Shown: positions 31,954 to 45,062, counted from the stretch's first letter. The stretch: 64,000 bases of DNA from Mesorhabditis belari (GCA_958450365.1 CAUEEP010000935.1:772501-836500); one strand, 5' to 3'. Notes: generated by a model from the letters alone, not told the origin. A program made the numbers and translations.

Positions 31954-34900
31954 TTAATCGTTTTGCTCAGAAGTCGATGGTCTCACTCGTCGTGTGCGAG
32001 CAGTTCCTAAACTAATAGAGTTGTAAAAATTTAAATTGAGCGAATATTTAAACTATAAGCGCTTCGGTAATGGCAAGTAAAAACTAGAATTTACCTGGCT
32101 CTTTCGCGATCACACTAAAATCAAGTCCTGCAAATGTCAATTCCATGGCATTTGGATCTTTATTTGGCGTAGAAAAAGCTCGTCCACCGATCATCGTTTC
32201 GTCATTCTAGATGAAAACTTGCGTAGAATTAAAAAAATAAATACCATAATGTTGAGAGTTGGTTGTTGCACTGGTAGGTTGGATCCAACCTCATTTTCTT
32301 TTTCTTCCCCAGTTTCGCCCTTCAGTGGTACTTTTCGTATCGTGACAATTGGCTAAAAAACATCGTATTTTTTTGAAAACTAGCGTTATATCACATTCAC
32401 ATTAATTGATGATTTCCTTCTCGATTGCCTTTGCTCAGTTGCCGAAACTTCCAACACTGACGTGGAGGCCTACAAAAAATATAATTTCTTCTGTATTACA
32501 AACTTCTTGATCTACCTGATCAGTGGAAAGATTGGGCTCTTTTGTCTGTTCGACTTTAGCACTACTCTGGTTCAATGATCGGCGCTTCCTGCAATAGGGT
32601 AAAGCAATTAACAACTGAGCTGAAATAAACCTTGACTTTAAACGCGAGCTAATCGAGTCATCGCCACCAGATTTCTTGGTCGAACTTTCAATAGCTTCCT
32701 CCATCGGCTCATTATCTGGTGACGTATTTGTGGCTAAAATCTGACATTAGTTTAATGGAGCATGACTTACCGGCAAGAGCTGTTGCTAAACTGTCCATTG
32801 TTTCCTCTTTCGTAGCAGTTGTTTTCTAAATGATAAATATATATTCCAGTCACACGAAAAGCCAACCGGACTAGTGACAACTGAAAATCTTCGGGGGGGA
32901 ATGATTGTAGGAAGCTCGTCGGACTCATCTTCGTCAATGTTTGCAAGATTTGCGGCAAAAGATGGTTGAACCGGAGTGGGAACTGCCTTGAGGAAATAAA
33001 TTAATTTACACATTTCAAAGAAAATCAACAACCGAACCTGTTCTTGCCTTTGTTTAGATTTTGGTGTCAATGCGTCCACTACAAATCGGAGATTGTCGTT
33101 TCGAATTGCGGCAATCGTCAACTAAAATATTGCAAAGTCGACTAAAATAATAGAAACATACGGCTTTCAACGGTGCCGTCGGTCGGAGGGCTGTTTGCAA
33201 TGGTGTACTGGTCAAGTTCGGACGCTATACTTGTTTTAAAATTAGTAATTACTTTTGTTGAAGCTTACATTTTCTTCTTCTTCTTCTTTGATTTGTTGGG
33301 TCGCAAAGGTTTGATTCACCGGTTCTTCCACTAAAGTGCAAATACAAAATAAATAAAATAAAACACACCCATTGCACCATGCATCATCGTTGCTCGCTTA
33401 ACCCTCGGTGTTCTCAGAGCAAACGGAGTGGTTGGTGGGACATTTTTATCTAAGTCAAAGCATATTTTCAGCTAGTCATTAACCCACTTTGAAGATTTGC
33501 CAGTAACAATTGTAGATCCGCTTCACGATCTCGTTCCTCATCACGCTTTCTCAAAGCAAGCTCTTTTTGTACAAGACCCTGAATTTCTTAAAATCAAAAG
33601 GTTCTAACTTTGCTCACTTACTTTTGGATCCGTCATTTCCTGCAGTATTTGCTTTGCTCTTCCTGGACAAAGTGCCATAATCATTGTGTCGACGTGTTCG
33701 ATGTGATCCTTGCAAAGAAGCCTAAAACTCTATCTAATGGAGACGAAGAGTTTAACCTACTCGATCGTGAACAATGTTTTTCTTGCAAATGCTCCCAAAC
33801 GCTTTTTTTCGAAAATAAACAAAACATCAAAAAGCACAGGCAAAATTTTTTGTTGTAATCCATTTCGATACGCCGTCATTAGAGCTTCAGTAGCTTTTGC
33901 CTAAAGTAACAGACCATATTATAAATGAGAGTCTCATGCTTGGAACTATCAATTTAGCGTAATAAGCGAGTTAATCTGTTTAGCTTTTTACATGAATAGC
34001 ATCATTGGGCTCGTCATCGGGATCTCCACCATCCGCACCTGTCTTTTTGCCTAATGTATAGGAAAACGACATCTCATCACCTAAATACAAATTTGTTTCA
34101 GTAAAATGATTTATAATGCTTACACGACATTAGTTCCAGACAATCGTTTACAAGATTTGAAATTGTGTAGTCCTAAATGGCACTTAAAAGTTAAAAGAAG
34201 TAATCGACTAACCGTGATGTCCGAGCCTCCTTTAGCAATCTGCATGATGATATCGTTACACATGCGAACCATTGTTCCAAATCTTTGAAAATCGGTAAAT
34301 GTTGACAACTTAAAAAGCAATTTTGCATGATAAATAATAAAGCATACAATAAATCGGAGGATCGTTTGCCGCCAAATAAACCTCGATGCATCGCTTCCGT
34401 AGCCGTCTACTCGAATACGCCGCCGAGCTGCGTTAACAAGTCCTTGCTCTAAATCCTCCGTAAAATTTAATTAACATAACCAAACCTTCATCCCAAGTGT
34501 AAGGGGCATTGTTGTAGAATAGTAAAAACTCCATAAAGTTTGAGTAGAGCATGTCATCCATTATAGGCAACAGAGCATTCTAAATCTCGGAAACTAAAAT
34601 AATATGGCTGGGTTATTTACCTGAAAAGAACTTTGAGCAAAGCTGGCGGTTTCTGGACTATCATCGATGCACATGATTGTATACAAATGCATTATCTGAA
34701 GGTACGTAGTTCCTAAAATGTATCGAAACCCCAACCAATCCTTCCCATTTAACAAATTGTTCTTTGATAAGATGAGCCATCATTTGGAGACATTGAGCGC
34801 TGAAATTTACTTATTATCATCACATCATTACCATGAAACCAAATATTACCGAATGTGTGGATGAGGATCCAACAGAACAATAGCCAACGCATCCGGTAAT

Positions 34901-37900
34901 CCTTGAATGTCTGTTGCCGCAAACCTAAATTGTGGATTGACCGAACAAACTCTATGTACTTACCTTTTAACCATATCACAACATGGGACCAGCAAATTAG
35001 CCCGGACGGCAGCAGATGAACTGGCTTGTAGTTCATTGATAAGTTCTGGTAGAAACTCTTTAGTCAGCTCTCCATCCTGTATCAATCAATATTAATTCGT
35101 TTATCTGCTATAAACTCACAAAAATACAATGTGTTCCAATAGCGATCGCGGCAGCTGCACGAATCCCATCGGAGAACTTCTTCATTGGAAAATTGCTCAC
35201 CACATCTAAGTTCAAATTCGGTTATTATAAAACTAATTGAGTAATACCGGAATGAACAAGCCGTTGCTTCAACCAGTCTGACTCTGGAGCCCATTTCCCA
35301 TTCCTTTTCGTTGGAAGACCAAATGGATGCCGCCCTTTGTCAAGCTAAACACAAACTACTATTTTAGCTACAGGAATTTAACCACTTTAATATTCTTTCG
35401 ACTCTCCTTTAGTCGAAAACGTAGATCAGAAAGAGAATCGGTCGTGATCTTGAGAAGGAATGAGATCAAGAGCGGCTCTTCTCGTATATCATCAATTTCA
35501 TCTAAATCTATACTTTAAAGCATTATTTATTATTTTAACCTTGATCCAGCAAATAAATGACATCCAAATTATATTGTGCAGCATAACCCGTACCAATCAG
35601 CATGCGAACCAAAAACGTTTCTCTAAAGTTCTAGTACAAAGAATAATTGAAACAACAAACGCTTGTTCTTCGACTTGATATTTCAAAAATGTCAATTGTT
35701 CTTCTATGCAAGATGCCTTCCATATGTTCTTGATCACTTGAAGAGCAAAACGATACGTCCTCGAAGCAAACCTGAAGAAAACCGTAAAACCTCTTAAGCA
35801 TTGACCTCTTAAACGTACAATTGTAATTCAGGTGATTCGTGTTTAATATCACCGCTTTTCTGGTGGTCAGCCAACGTAGCCAACGTCAACCAAACTTCAT
35901 TGATAAGATCAGTTGGTACCCTGAAAGCAATGATAATAGTACAGTAAAGAAAGTCACAGACGTGTATCCATTCAAATGTTCCTCAAGGTTCGTACATAAC
36001 AGTCTTCGCTCGTCGGCAGAAAATTTCTTCTTTATGAGTCGAATAATGCTGAGTAGCAGTGATGCCTAAACATTTGCAATGTTTATATGGAAATAATAGT
36101 ACCGTTTTCCCATAAGGAATCGTCGGCGTCGGAATCCAATCGTTTTTCATCATAAGTGGTCGTGGTGGATGAGTGAATGAAAACCACTTGTTGAACACAA
36201 GTTTCGAATCGATTTTGTCCTAAAACAGTTTTTTAAAAAGAATAGTAGCAAGCGTCCTACCGGAAACACCACAACGAGACATTCAAAAAGGGTCCACAAT
36301 TCACTCGTATCTTCCTCCGAAGTGCTATTTTCCAACTGTCTTTGAACATTGTTGACTATGATCGAGTTAAGTCGATTGTGAGAAGCCTGTTCTAAACGGA
36401 ACAAGTTAACGGTGTTAAAGCCGCTAAGACAACCTCTTAGAGCACGAATGAATTCAGAGCGACTGCTTGATCCAGGATAAATCCTTTTCAAAATTTCAGC
36501 AGCTAGTCCTCGCACTTGCACGTTACCCATCGAGGCTTCAATCAATGGGTTTAAAACTAATTCCTGAAAAGTAGTCACTATTAACTACTTGTTATTAGTA
36601 AATACCAAAACAAGTTTTGCAACGAGTTCCGCAACAGTTGCATCCGAATCGCCAATTAGTGGGAAAACGTTGAGGATCCAAGAATTTGCCACAATATGCC
36701 TAAATTGTGCACAGTTTATAAATAGTTTAGCAGTTTAAAGAAACCATCGATCTGAGCCTTCATCAATCCCACTCAAAAGACAAGTAATCGCATCTGCTGC
36801 TTGTTTTCGAACAACATGTGATTCATCAAGACACAAACGCTAAACTAAGTTCATCTCATAAAACTTTGAATGATACCTTGAGAATCTCAATAGCTGCTGA
36901 AAAATCCGCCTCGGCCACATATGGCAAATACTTCTCCAAACACAAAACCGCCGATTTTCGAACTTGTGTCTAAATCAAAAAAATTAGAATAATCTAGTTT
37001 GCATATTACCGTAAATTTAAATTTTAAATAGAAAAATTAGCATTTACGCGTCGAATATAAACCGAGGGTAAATCTCAGCCACATACATTTTTCAACATTC
37101 AAGGATCGACTATTCGACGAAGTAAGTTTTTACGTTAGCTTCTTTCCGTACTTTTTTTTCTGCAATTTTTGTACATTAAACTATTGGTAATTGCCTGTTG
37201 CCATTATATTGTTTCTTACTAGTTAGTTACTAGTAAGGGAAGGTTGCCAGGTTGAAGTTTGAAAACGACACGAGCCCAGGTGTAACTTGGAGAGATTTTG
37301 ACACTGATTCCAAATATGTAAATAACTCCTCCCCCGTGGGCTTAAAACGTAGAAACAGGCAAAAGAAAATTCGGCTTCGTTTCGACGAGCATTTGAGGCT
37401 TCTCTTGTGTTTCTCAAAAAACAACCAATTGCGTAGCGGATAGTGTGTCCGCGCTTCGAACTTTTTAGCCCTGGTTCGATTCCCCTCTTCGAAAATTAAA
37501 AGAGAATTTGGCTCCGTCTCGACGAGCTTTTGTATTTCTCAAAAAGTTACATAGGAAAATCGAGACTGTCCTAGTGCGAAAAATGTCGAAAGATGGTTTT
37601 AAATTTTTCAGGTTTTTGAGGTTTTCTGAATAGTTTCAATCGTAAAAGTGCACTACGTAAAAGTATATTTCATGGTAGCTACAACCATTTCCAATTAACC
37701 TCCAACATCTTTTAAAGGCTTATTAATGACACTTTAGAATACATAATAATGGGTTTTGTGGCTTAACAAAAAGCAAAAAAGGATTTGACCACGAGGGGAA
37801 TCGCACCAGGGTTAAACAATCTGAAGCGCGGGCACACTATCCGCTACGCCATCCGGTCGCTTTTGTCGTTTTTGAACTTCAACCTGGCAACCTTTCCCTT

Positions 37901-40900
37901 GTAAGTTTTTAGATGTTGTCGATCGTTTTTGAAACTTGTTTCGCGGCGACGATTATGCTGATGAGCCTTATGGCGTGCAAGGGTTCCAAAAAGAAAACTG
38001 CGACTCCTCCTATTCCTGCGGTTTCTAATGCTCGCTTTTTGAAACGTTGAATTTAGGCCAAGCCAGCTGCACCCCCAGCCTCACTACCGGCACCTGATCC
38101 TCCCAAACAAGATGACAAAACACAAGAGCAAACCAAAGAGGCTGGAGGCGATGTCCGAGAAAAAGGTTGAAGACGTTTTTCTGTTTGGTAATTTTTGGTT
38201 AGGAGGGAGAAGCTAAGGCGGCTGCCGGCGAGAAGAAAGAGAGAGAAGGTGAGAAAAAAGAGGGCGAAGGCGAGAAGAAAGTAATGTTTTATATGTTTTA
38301 AGTAATACATTTTGTTTAAAGGATGTTGATGAAAAGAAGGAAGGCGAGGGCGAGAAGAAAGAAGGTGAATGCTTTTACTTTTGATTTATCCAATTTTTTT
38401 TTAATTTAGGGAGCAAGAAGGAAGCCGATAACAAAAGTGCAAAAAAAAAGATGGTGGGGGTGGAGGAAAAGGGGCAGACGGTGTCGTCATCACACCCGAG
38501 GAGCTCAAGTGGTCGGATTTTCCCAACGATCAAGAAATCATCATCAAGAACGCTTCTGGAGATAGGATCGCTATCAAAGTCAAGAGCTCCGACAATAATC
38601 TCTTCTCGTGAGTTCATTTCATTCACTTTTGCTAAAGTTAATTTAGTTTCGACCCTGCTTTCGCCTTCGTAGAAGAGGGTGGAAGTGCCATAGTTAAAGT
38701 CAGCAGGACAGCCGGACTACCAAAACCTGATAAGATCGAAGTCGTATGGGCAACGGTAAACGTAGCGCTTCAGTTTCAACAATGTCTTTATTTAGGCTGA
38801 AGAAAAGGACAAGAAAGCCGAGGAGGTCTTCAAGAAGGCTGATGTGAAACAAAATGTGCTCGTCGTCAAATGCATTGGGTATGCTCTATGAGCGTTGTAC
38901 TATCACACATTATGCTTTTAGCAAATCGGCCCTTCCCGGAATGGATAAAGCGTTGGAAAAAGGGACGGAAGCCGTTATTGTGAAAAATGTGAGTTCCTAT
39001 TCTACAATCTGGTCACTGTTTACTTTAGGAAGTGAAGGTTAAAGAGAAAAAGTCGACAGATGGAGATGGAGAGAAGAGGCCCGAGAAGGAGGACAAGAAG
39101 GAGAAGGAAGAGAAAAAGGAGGAAAAGAAAGAAGAGAAGGGAGACAAAGTTATTGTTTATTACAAGTCACTCTATATATTTAAACTTTAGAAGAATAGCA
39201 AGAAAGACGAAAAAGATGGCGGTGAAGGTGGCAAAGAAGCTTAGTGACCGATCCTCAACAATGCAAAACTTGTTTCCGGAAATTTTGTATTGAATAAAAC
39301 AAACGTTGTGATACCTTTTCGTCCCTGCAGCACATTGTCAAAATTGGGAAAAGTCGATCAATGGCGGTTGGGTTAGCGCTTGGTCGAGCTCCTTCGTCAA
39401 AAACAATATCCTCGGCGTAGTTATAAGAGAAGATCTAGATTGATAAAATTGCGCTGATAAGGAATCCTTCAAACCAAATCAAAAGCAGCATCTTTCACAA
39501 AGTCTACGTGGTCCTTGTTTTGTAATAGCTCAGCAACTAAACACAATGCTCTCGCTCGAATTGTTGATGATGAATGCACAATTGCTCCAATAAGAATGCG
39601 ATAGAGAAGCTACAAATAAAATATCTATAAATAAAAGGTTAAGAAAATACCGCCTTTCCTTTTGGAAAGTAGGGCAATTCGAAGGCCTTCTTTGCCTTTT
39701 CAACAGCCCTTGTTCCTGTGTGAGTTTCATCTGCCAACTAAATTAAACCAAGTAATGCATAATATCACGGATAGATGAAGTACCGTTGAATTGTGCAAAG
39801 CATCGCGCTCCTTTTGTTTCCTTTTCTTGTCTTTCCGTTTCCGGGTCCTATCCATATCGACGCCTTCTTCGTCACTTTCCAACTCTTCTTTAATTGCGTT
39901 GTTTTCATGAGATTGTTGCTTATTTTTATTTGCATTTGCGAGCTCTTCAGTGTATGGGTCCGGGATATTCCAATCTAATGAGGCTGTTGTATTGTTAATA
40001 AAAGAAAAATTACCAAATTCCTTGATCATCAAAATACTAAGCTCCACAACTGTTGCCATTGAATTATTTCGAGTGGCCAAGTCCCAAAGAGTGAATCGAA
40101 AATTCTAAAACAATCTGGTATATGTTATTGAATTTGTACTGACATAATGTCTGTTTTGTGGCATGATTTTAATGAGAGAGATGATCGTATGTGGAACACG
40201 AGCGCGATATTCGGCACGATCGGGACACCGAACGATAAGAGCATAAATTAACTAAAAACATAGCGGTAAAAAAGAAATCCCAAGTATCCACCTCATCAAT
40301 GATTTTCAATTCTTTTTCGTCGGCCACAGCAATGCGTTGTTCCACAAAGCGCAACATAACTTCACCAAAATGAATAAGTGACGTTGGCATGCTAAAATTC
40401 TGATTAAAAAGAAATAATTTTTGAAGTACCTAGCGGCGCCTCCGTATGCAGTATTTTGCCATGACCAGAGCAGAAGACGAGGCTGTACAATGCGCTCGTA
40501 AATCTAAACTGAATTATGCAAAATATTCACTTTAGTCACCAATGAACAATCAGCTGAATGTCGCCCATGAGCCAGTATATGACAGAGAGCCAAAGAGCGC
40601 TCACAATACAACTTTAAGTTCGCAAACTCGTCAAGTCCATCCACTACCTAAAGCCTGGGTTGCATAAATCTCTTTAAAACTGTACCTTATAGCTTATTTC
40701 CTTTTCAAAATGATCCAATTCCGCTAGATCGGAAATGTAGCGAGCAGTGTGAATGGCAATCTCCGGCTGATCAGCAAGAGGAATTCTAAAAGGAAATTTA
40801 AATGTCGTTTAAATAACTAGTGCTCACGTGTTGAGAAATATATACAAATCGTTTGTAGATTTGTTCAGAATCCGTAGCATGTCTTGTTGTGGCAAACACG

Positions 40901-41646
40901 CGTCTGGAGCTTCATCTAAAGAATCCATAAAAGTCTTAACGAACAAATTGCACACCGTTGCATTCCACTTTTTTCGACTTCTTATTCCTCCTTTGAGTCT
41001 TCTCGGTAATCTGGACGTTTCTTACTCCATATAAAACCACGCGTAGAGCCAATCGCCAGATATCGAGGACTTTCTAGACGTACTAGTAAAATTAAAGTAA
41101 CGATAGAGTTCACCTGTACAATAGATTGCTGGTAGAATTTGTAAATGCTTGCGCCATTTACAGTACAGAGTTTCATGTAGATCGAAGAAGCGAAAGCACC
41201 ACATTTCACTTGTTCCAAATTGCTGAACCATGTGAAAAGGTACACTATTAAAATTTTTACACTCACCTGTCTTTCTTCAATGCGACTTCAATAAGGGCCC
41301 ATAGAAATCCAACCAATCCCACCGGCGCTACCTCGGCCTCCACCAATCGTTTCCAGAAAGCCGGGCCATCTTTAAGATCAGCCTTTTGCAGCTCTTGTTG
41401 AACTAAAAGCCAATGTTCGATAGGATAAGAATACTAAATAAACCAAGTTGTAGGCAGTCCAAACAAGTTCCATCAGTTAAAGCTTCAGGAGGATCGACTT
41501 CGTTGAAATCCAAGTAGTTGCTTCCGGCCCTAAAAATTAGTTTAACCTCCAAATTAGCAAACAAAAACCTACCAATCATTTGCAATCGATTCACTGATTG
41601 CAGCCAGGTTAAAGAGATTTTGAATCTCTTCAATGACATCGTCCAT
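31954..41646 (-). CDS. hcp-6: Condensin II HEAT subunit CAP-D3
   Basis: Many short exons on the minus strand run from MDDVIEEIQNLFNLAAISES (start 41646) to RTRRVRPSTSEQND (stop 31954). The product is a long HEAT-repeat protein. Recognisable segments are DGPAFWKRLVEAEVAPVGLV, KCGAFASSIYMKL, TQVRKSAVLCLEKYLPYV, DESHVVRKQAADAI, RANLLVPCCDMVKR, MMAHLIKEQFVKWEG (34742-34790, the CAP-D3 block before the FRF region) and SFAQSSFQNALLP. The tail is charged with several S/T-P sites (TPFALRTPRVKR, FSTPNKDP), as in CAP-D3, where cyclin kinase acts. CAP-D3 holds condensin II on mitotic chromosomes; the C. elegans orthologue HCP-6 is needed for condensation and chromosome segregation. Intron 36970-39314 contains an MSP-domain gene on the other strand. 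Near 40969-40974 the frame shifts by one base at a T6 run (A6 in the gene), most simply a homopolymer error. Confidence 0.85.
37220..37910. repeat. Inverted pair of tRNA-like SINEs
   Basis: The outer arms AAGGGAAGGTTGCCAGGTTG (37227 on) and CAACCTGGCAACCTTTCCCTT (to 37900) are inverted copies. Each carries a tRNA-like head: GCGTAGCGGATAGTGTG with CTGGTTCGATTCCCCTC at 37430-37490 on +, and GGCGTAGCGGATAGTGTGCC with CTGGTGCGATTCCCCTCG at 37781-37868 on -. The pair lies in the hcp-6 intron immediately upstream of the nested MSP gene. Confidence 0.8.
37913..39244 (+). CDS. MSP-domain protein nested in hcp-6 intron
   Basis: About ten exons run from an ATG at 37913, directly after TTTTTAG, to TAG at 39244. 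The N terminus has a hydrophobic stretch (ETCFAATIMLMSLMACKG), so a membrane anchor or signal is likely. A low-complexity Ala/Pro and Glu/Lys linker follows. The MSP domain starts VVITPEELKWSDFPNDQEI and continues IIIKNASGDRIAIKVKSSD, GGSAIVKVSRTAGLPKPDKI and QNVLVVKCIG. The C terminus is a long KEEKK tail. MSP domains are immunoglobulin-like; in nematodes they build sperm filaments or bind other proteins. Two phase faults occur: exon 2 to 3 does not join cleanly, and in exon 5 the frame changes at an A9 run (38441-38449), where ten A would restore it. I read these as homopolymer errors. Sperm expression is possible but cannot be seen here. Confidence 0.82.
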
Positions 41647-41720
41647 TCTGAATAAAAAGTTGTTTTGTTTCAAAGCCAAACCTCAAATTCAAATTCAAAG
41701 TCACGGGATAAAAAGAATAT

Positions 41721-41956
41721 ACTAGTATAGTGTACGAACCTCACTTTATTTTTTGGTGTGTTTTTTCCAGAGATAACTGATACGCTGGTCATGAATTGCT
41801 TGGTTAGAAATTAGGAAAATGCGTTTTGTGACCACAGAGGGGTGGTCTAAAGCCCATTTTCTTAACTTCTAACCAAGCAATTCGTGATCAGCGTATCAAT
41901 TACCTCTGGAAAAACACACATCAAAAAATAAAGTGAGGTCCGTACATTATACTAGT
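41721..41956. repeat. Foldback element 75 bases upstream of hcp-6 start
   Basis: ACTAGTATAGTGTACGAACCTC at the left pairs with GAGGTCCGTACATTATACTAGT at the right in pieces. The arms continue with ACTTTATTTTTTGGTGTG, ATAACTGATACGCTG and GAATTGCTTGGTTAGAA, closing on a GACCACAGAGGGGTGGTC centre. TA flanks the left end. Confidence 0.88.
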
Positions 41957-42089
41957 ACCAAAAAGAATAAAATGGGCCAGAAAAACAAAATTGATGCCCG
42001 TTAACGAAAAAATTTAGCAGCTATTCAAATGTTTGGAAAGCGCGCCTAATGGAGCTCAGCGTCAAAAGACGTACGGCGTAGGTGGTGGA

Positions 42090-42490
42090 AAAAATGAAAT
42101 GAAAAACGGGATTGTAAAATCTCTACAAAGGGAGCTGGTCAAAACAGCGCCGGCCAAAATAATGTATTTGCGGTTAAGTTTATTTGTGTTTCCTATTTTC
42201 ATTCGTTGTAGAAAAAAATTAGCTATCTGTAGAATTTTTTGGAGCCGTTTAGAACAAATATGAGATGAGAAAATGCCAAAAAAACGAAAAAGGGTTCAAA
42301 AAGAGGTTGACTGAGCTTTTCTCGACACCAATTCTGCTTTAAGTGATCTCAAAGTATATAAAATGTAGATAATTTTCTTTTGCATTCAATAAGAATAAGG
42401 AAACACATAGAAACTTAACTGCGCGGGGCTCTTTTGCTGTGGCGCTGTTGCTCTTTTGCTGTGGCGCTGTTGCTCTTTTGCTGTGGCAGC
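42090..42490. repeat. Dispersed repeat plus 22-base tandem unit
   Basis: The block 42125-42430 matches 24970-25300 in the MIF4G gene. It is followed by three copies of GCTCTTTTGCTGTGGCGCTGTT (42428-42487). It lies upstream of the zinc-finger gene. Confidence 0.82.
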
Positions 42491-42674
42491 TCCCCAAACA
42501 AAAGGATGTTTCTAAGCTGAATATTTTTACTGCTCGATTTTTTTATAAAGGCAAAACGCTTTGTGTTAAAGTCTTGATGAAAGTTTATTGTTCCCGTAAA
42601 ATTTCCACTTTTCTTTTTTTAAAAGGGTTAAATTTGATGCAATTTAGAAATTTCAACTTTCCGTACGTGTAAGT

Positions 42675-44993
42675 ATGGTCGATGAAAGTAAATTGTAAGT
42701 GTTTGATTAGAAATTGATCGTCTTTCTTGTTTAGAACACCTTTGAACACTCGAGTCGATCCAACGACACTTCGCTACTTTATGTGCTATTTGTGCGGCGA
42801 TACCTACTACATTCAATCAGACTATCAGGTAAAACTTTTCGATGATAAAATGGGGATCGTAGGATTCACTGAACCTACCCAAGGACATGAATTGATTTAG
42901 AGACACATCGTCGATCATCAATGGGCCAGCCTGGCGGAACAACTCTACGAAGAGGAGATTAAAAATGAAGTGAGACATCGAGTCAAAATGGATTTTCTTG
43001 TTTCTTTAGCGAATGACTCAAAGGGAGAAAAATCGCCAGAGGTCCGTCCAAGAAGAGCCCATTTCGAGAAAAGCCTCTGCTCAAGAAATTGCAACAGTAA
43101 CTTTGAAAACTTTTTGTTGTTTCTTTAGGAAATTGTTTCTTTAGGAAAAGATCCCAAGCCGTCGTCAATCAATTACTAAGAGCAAGAGTGGGGGTAATGT
43201 TTTCTTGAGAGATCGAGAATCTTTCATTTAGATACCGAAAAGAAAACAGTGAAGAGGGAGAAACTATCTGAAATGGATCTTAGCAAAGTAAAATTGGAAA
43301 ATCAAAAGGTAATTTAAACATTTATTTTAATTAATTAATTTAATAATTACATAGTTTTAGGTAGGAAATAGTGCGAAGCCAATGTTCATTAAGAAGGAGC
43401 CACAGATGATAATCTCGCCTGTACTTTTCCAGGAAATGGTTTGTCTCGAAAAACTTCTTGGAAATGCAAACTTCAGGATCGTGCCTCGACGACCTCAGTT
43501 AAGCGACCACTTGTCTCAAAACACAGAAAAGAAGGTACTTTTATAATTTTGCTCAAATGTGACTTTTGAAGACAAGAACAAGTCTGAAATGGCTGAGAAG
43601 CAAGATCAATTGATTGAGCCTGATAGTGGATCGAGTGGAGTGCAAGAGGAAAATAGTGTGGTACGTTTGAGCTATTTACGAACTTTTGTAAAGTAATTAT
43701 AATTGGGACACAAAAGAATCTGGTGCATCAACGCATATTTTAGGTCTCTGCAACCCGAAAACGCCATGCATCAACTTCAGTAAAATCAAAGCTCTGTTCT
43801 GTAAAGAAAGAAAAGTTAATCGACCGCGAGTTAGAAATGACCGAAAAATCAATGTCACCTGCTGCAAACCAAGTTCCGCGGGTACTTTATTAATACCTAC
43901 TTCTTTATTGGGTTGTTTTTACTTTGTCTCTTTGTTTGATCAGCTCTGATAAATTTTATCTTTGTAGGTCTGTTGGGATAAGAATTGTGGGTAAAATTTG
44001 CTTTAATTCTTTTGGATTGATTCGACAAATAGCATTTTTACTCGGGCTCTCTCTTTCTCGACGTCTTTCGGGTTTATATTTTCGCATTTTCTCTAAAAAG
44101 ACTGTATGTTGAGAAGCAAATTACTCTAGTTTTGTAATAGGTTGGCAAGTAGTTTAAGGGTTATTGCAAATGTTAGCACTAGTCACCGTGATTTGCTCTT
44201 TGAACGTTGTACATATTTGTTTAGGCTTCTCAATCACCTTCAGTCCAAATGCCTTTACCGACCATTCTTCTTGACCAACCATCGCCATCATCAAGCTCTT
44301 TCAATCAAATTCCACCCACTGATGAAGTTAAAGAGTCTTTTGTTGTTGCCGATGGACTACTAACCTGTAAAATCAAAGCTGAAGTGGCTTCAATCATGAC
44401 TGCCTTGCTAGAAGATGTATCAATGGAAAACGTATATTTTAAAATATGTTAATATTACAAATATTATTTTAGAGTTCTCAAAAGCTTCAATGCGACAAAT
44501 GCAGCATCGATTTTCCAAACAAACTTTCTTTAATCAATCACAGTAAGTTGATGGATTTATTGACTTTGTTAGGGGTTATTTCATTCACAAATTTTAGATA
44601 TTTTATCTCATAATATGAACATCGACCAAGTTAAGATGAAGTACTATGCAGACGACCGCTTTGTGAGTATATCTGTGCTTTTTGCTGTATATCTAAACGT
44701 TTTTTAGATTAAAGAAACACCACTGGTTGATCATCCTTCATGTAACAAATGTAATATTCGTTTCTCCCATCCATCCAGGTTTGTTAACTTTTTTCAGAAA
44801 TTTGTAGAAAAAGGATATTTTCGTGGAAAATCTAGTTTTTAGGTACTATGTTCACATGTTCACCATGCACAGAGAGCATTTCTTCACACGAAAGGACACC
44901 ACTCGGGTACACTTCAGCTTTGTTATCCAAGGTATGGCGGTGTTGTACGAAGACGAATTCGAGTTGTTCAGGGACGGAGCTTTATCGGGTTAA
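42675..44993 (+). CDS. Three-finger C2H2 zinc-finger protein
   Basis: About fourteen short exons run from ATG 42675 (exon 42675-42694, MVDESKL) to TAA 44993. Finger 1, early, reads CYLCGDTYYIQSDYQRHIVD then H. Finger 2 is CDKCSIDFPNKLSLINHN with a later H. Finger 3 is CNKCNIRFSHPSRYYVHM with a later H. All have the C-x2-C-x12-H spacing. Between finger 1 and finger 2 lies a long basic, serine-rich linker (EKIPSRRQSITKSKSG, SATRKRHASTSVKSKL) with motifs such as FIKKEPQM that resemble sumoylation sites. The C terminus ends FVIQGMAVLYEDEFELFRDG. Fingers placed at both ends suggest DNA or RNA binding in the nucleus; no orthologue is named. Several exon joins in the middle (43940-44220) are uncertain and an exon may be missing there. 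Confidence 0.8.
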
Positions 44994-45062
44994 CATTCCT
45001 TATACTTTACTAATTGTTTTGTTTTTGCAAAAATAAATTAAATTTATTATCTACTATACATT

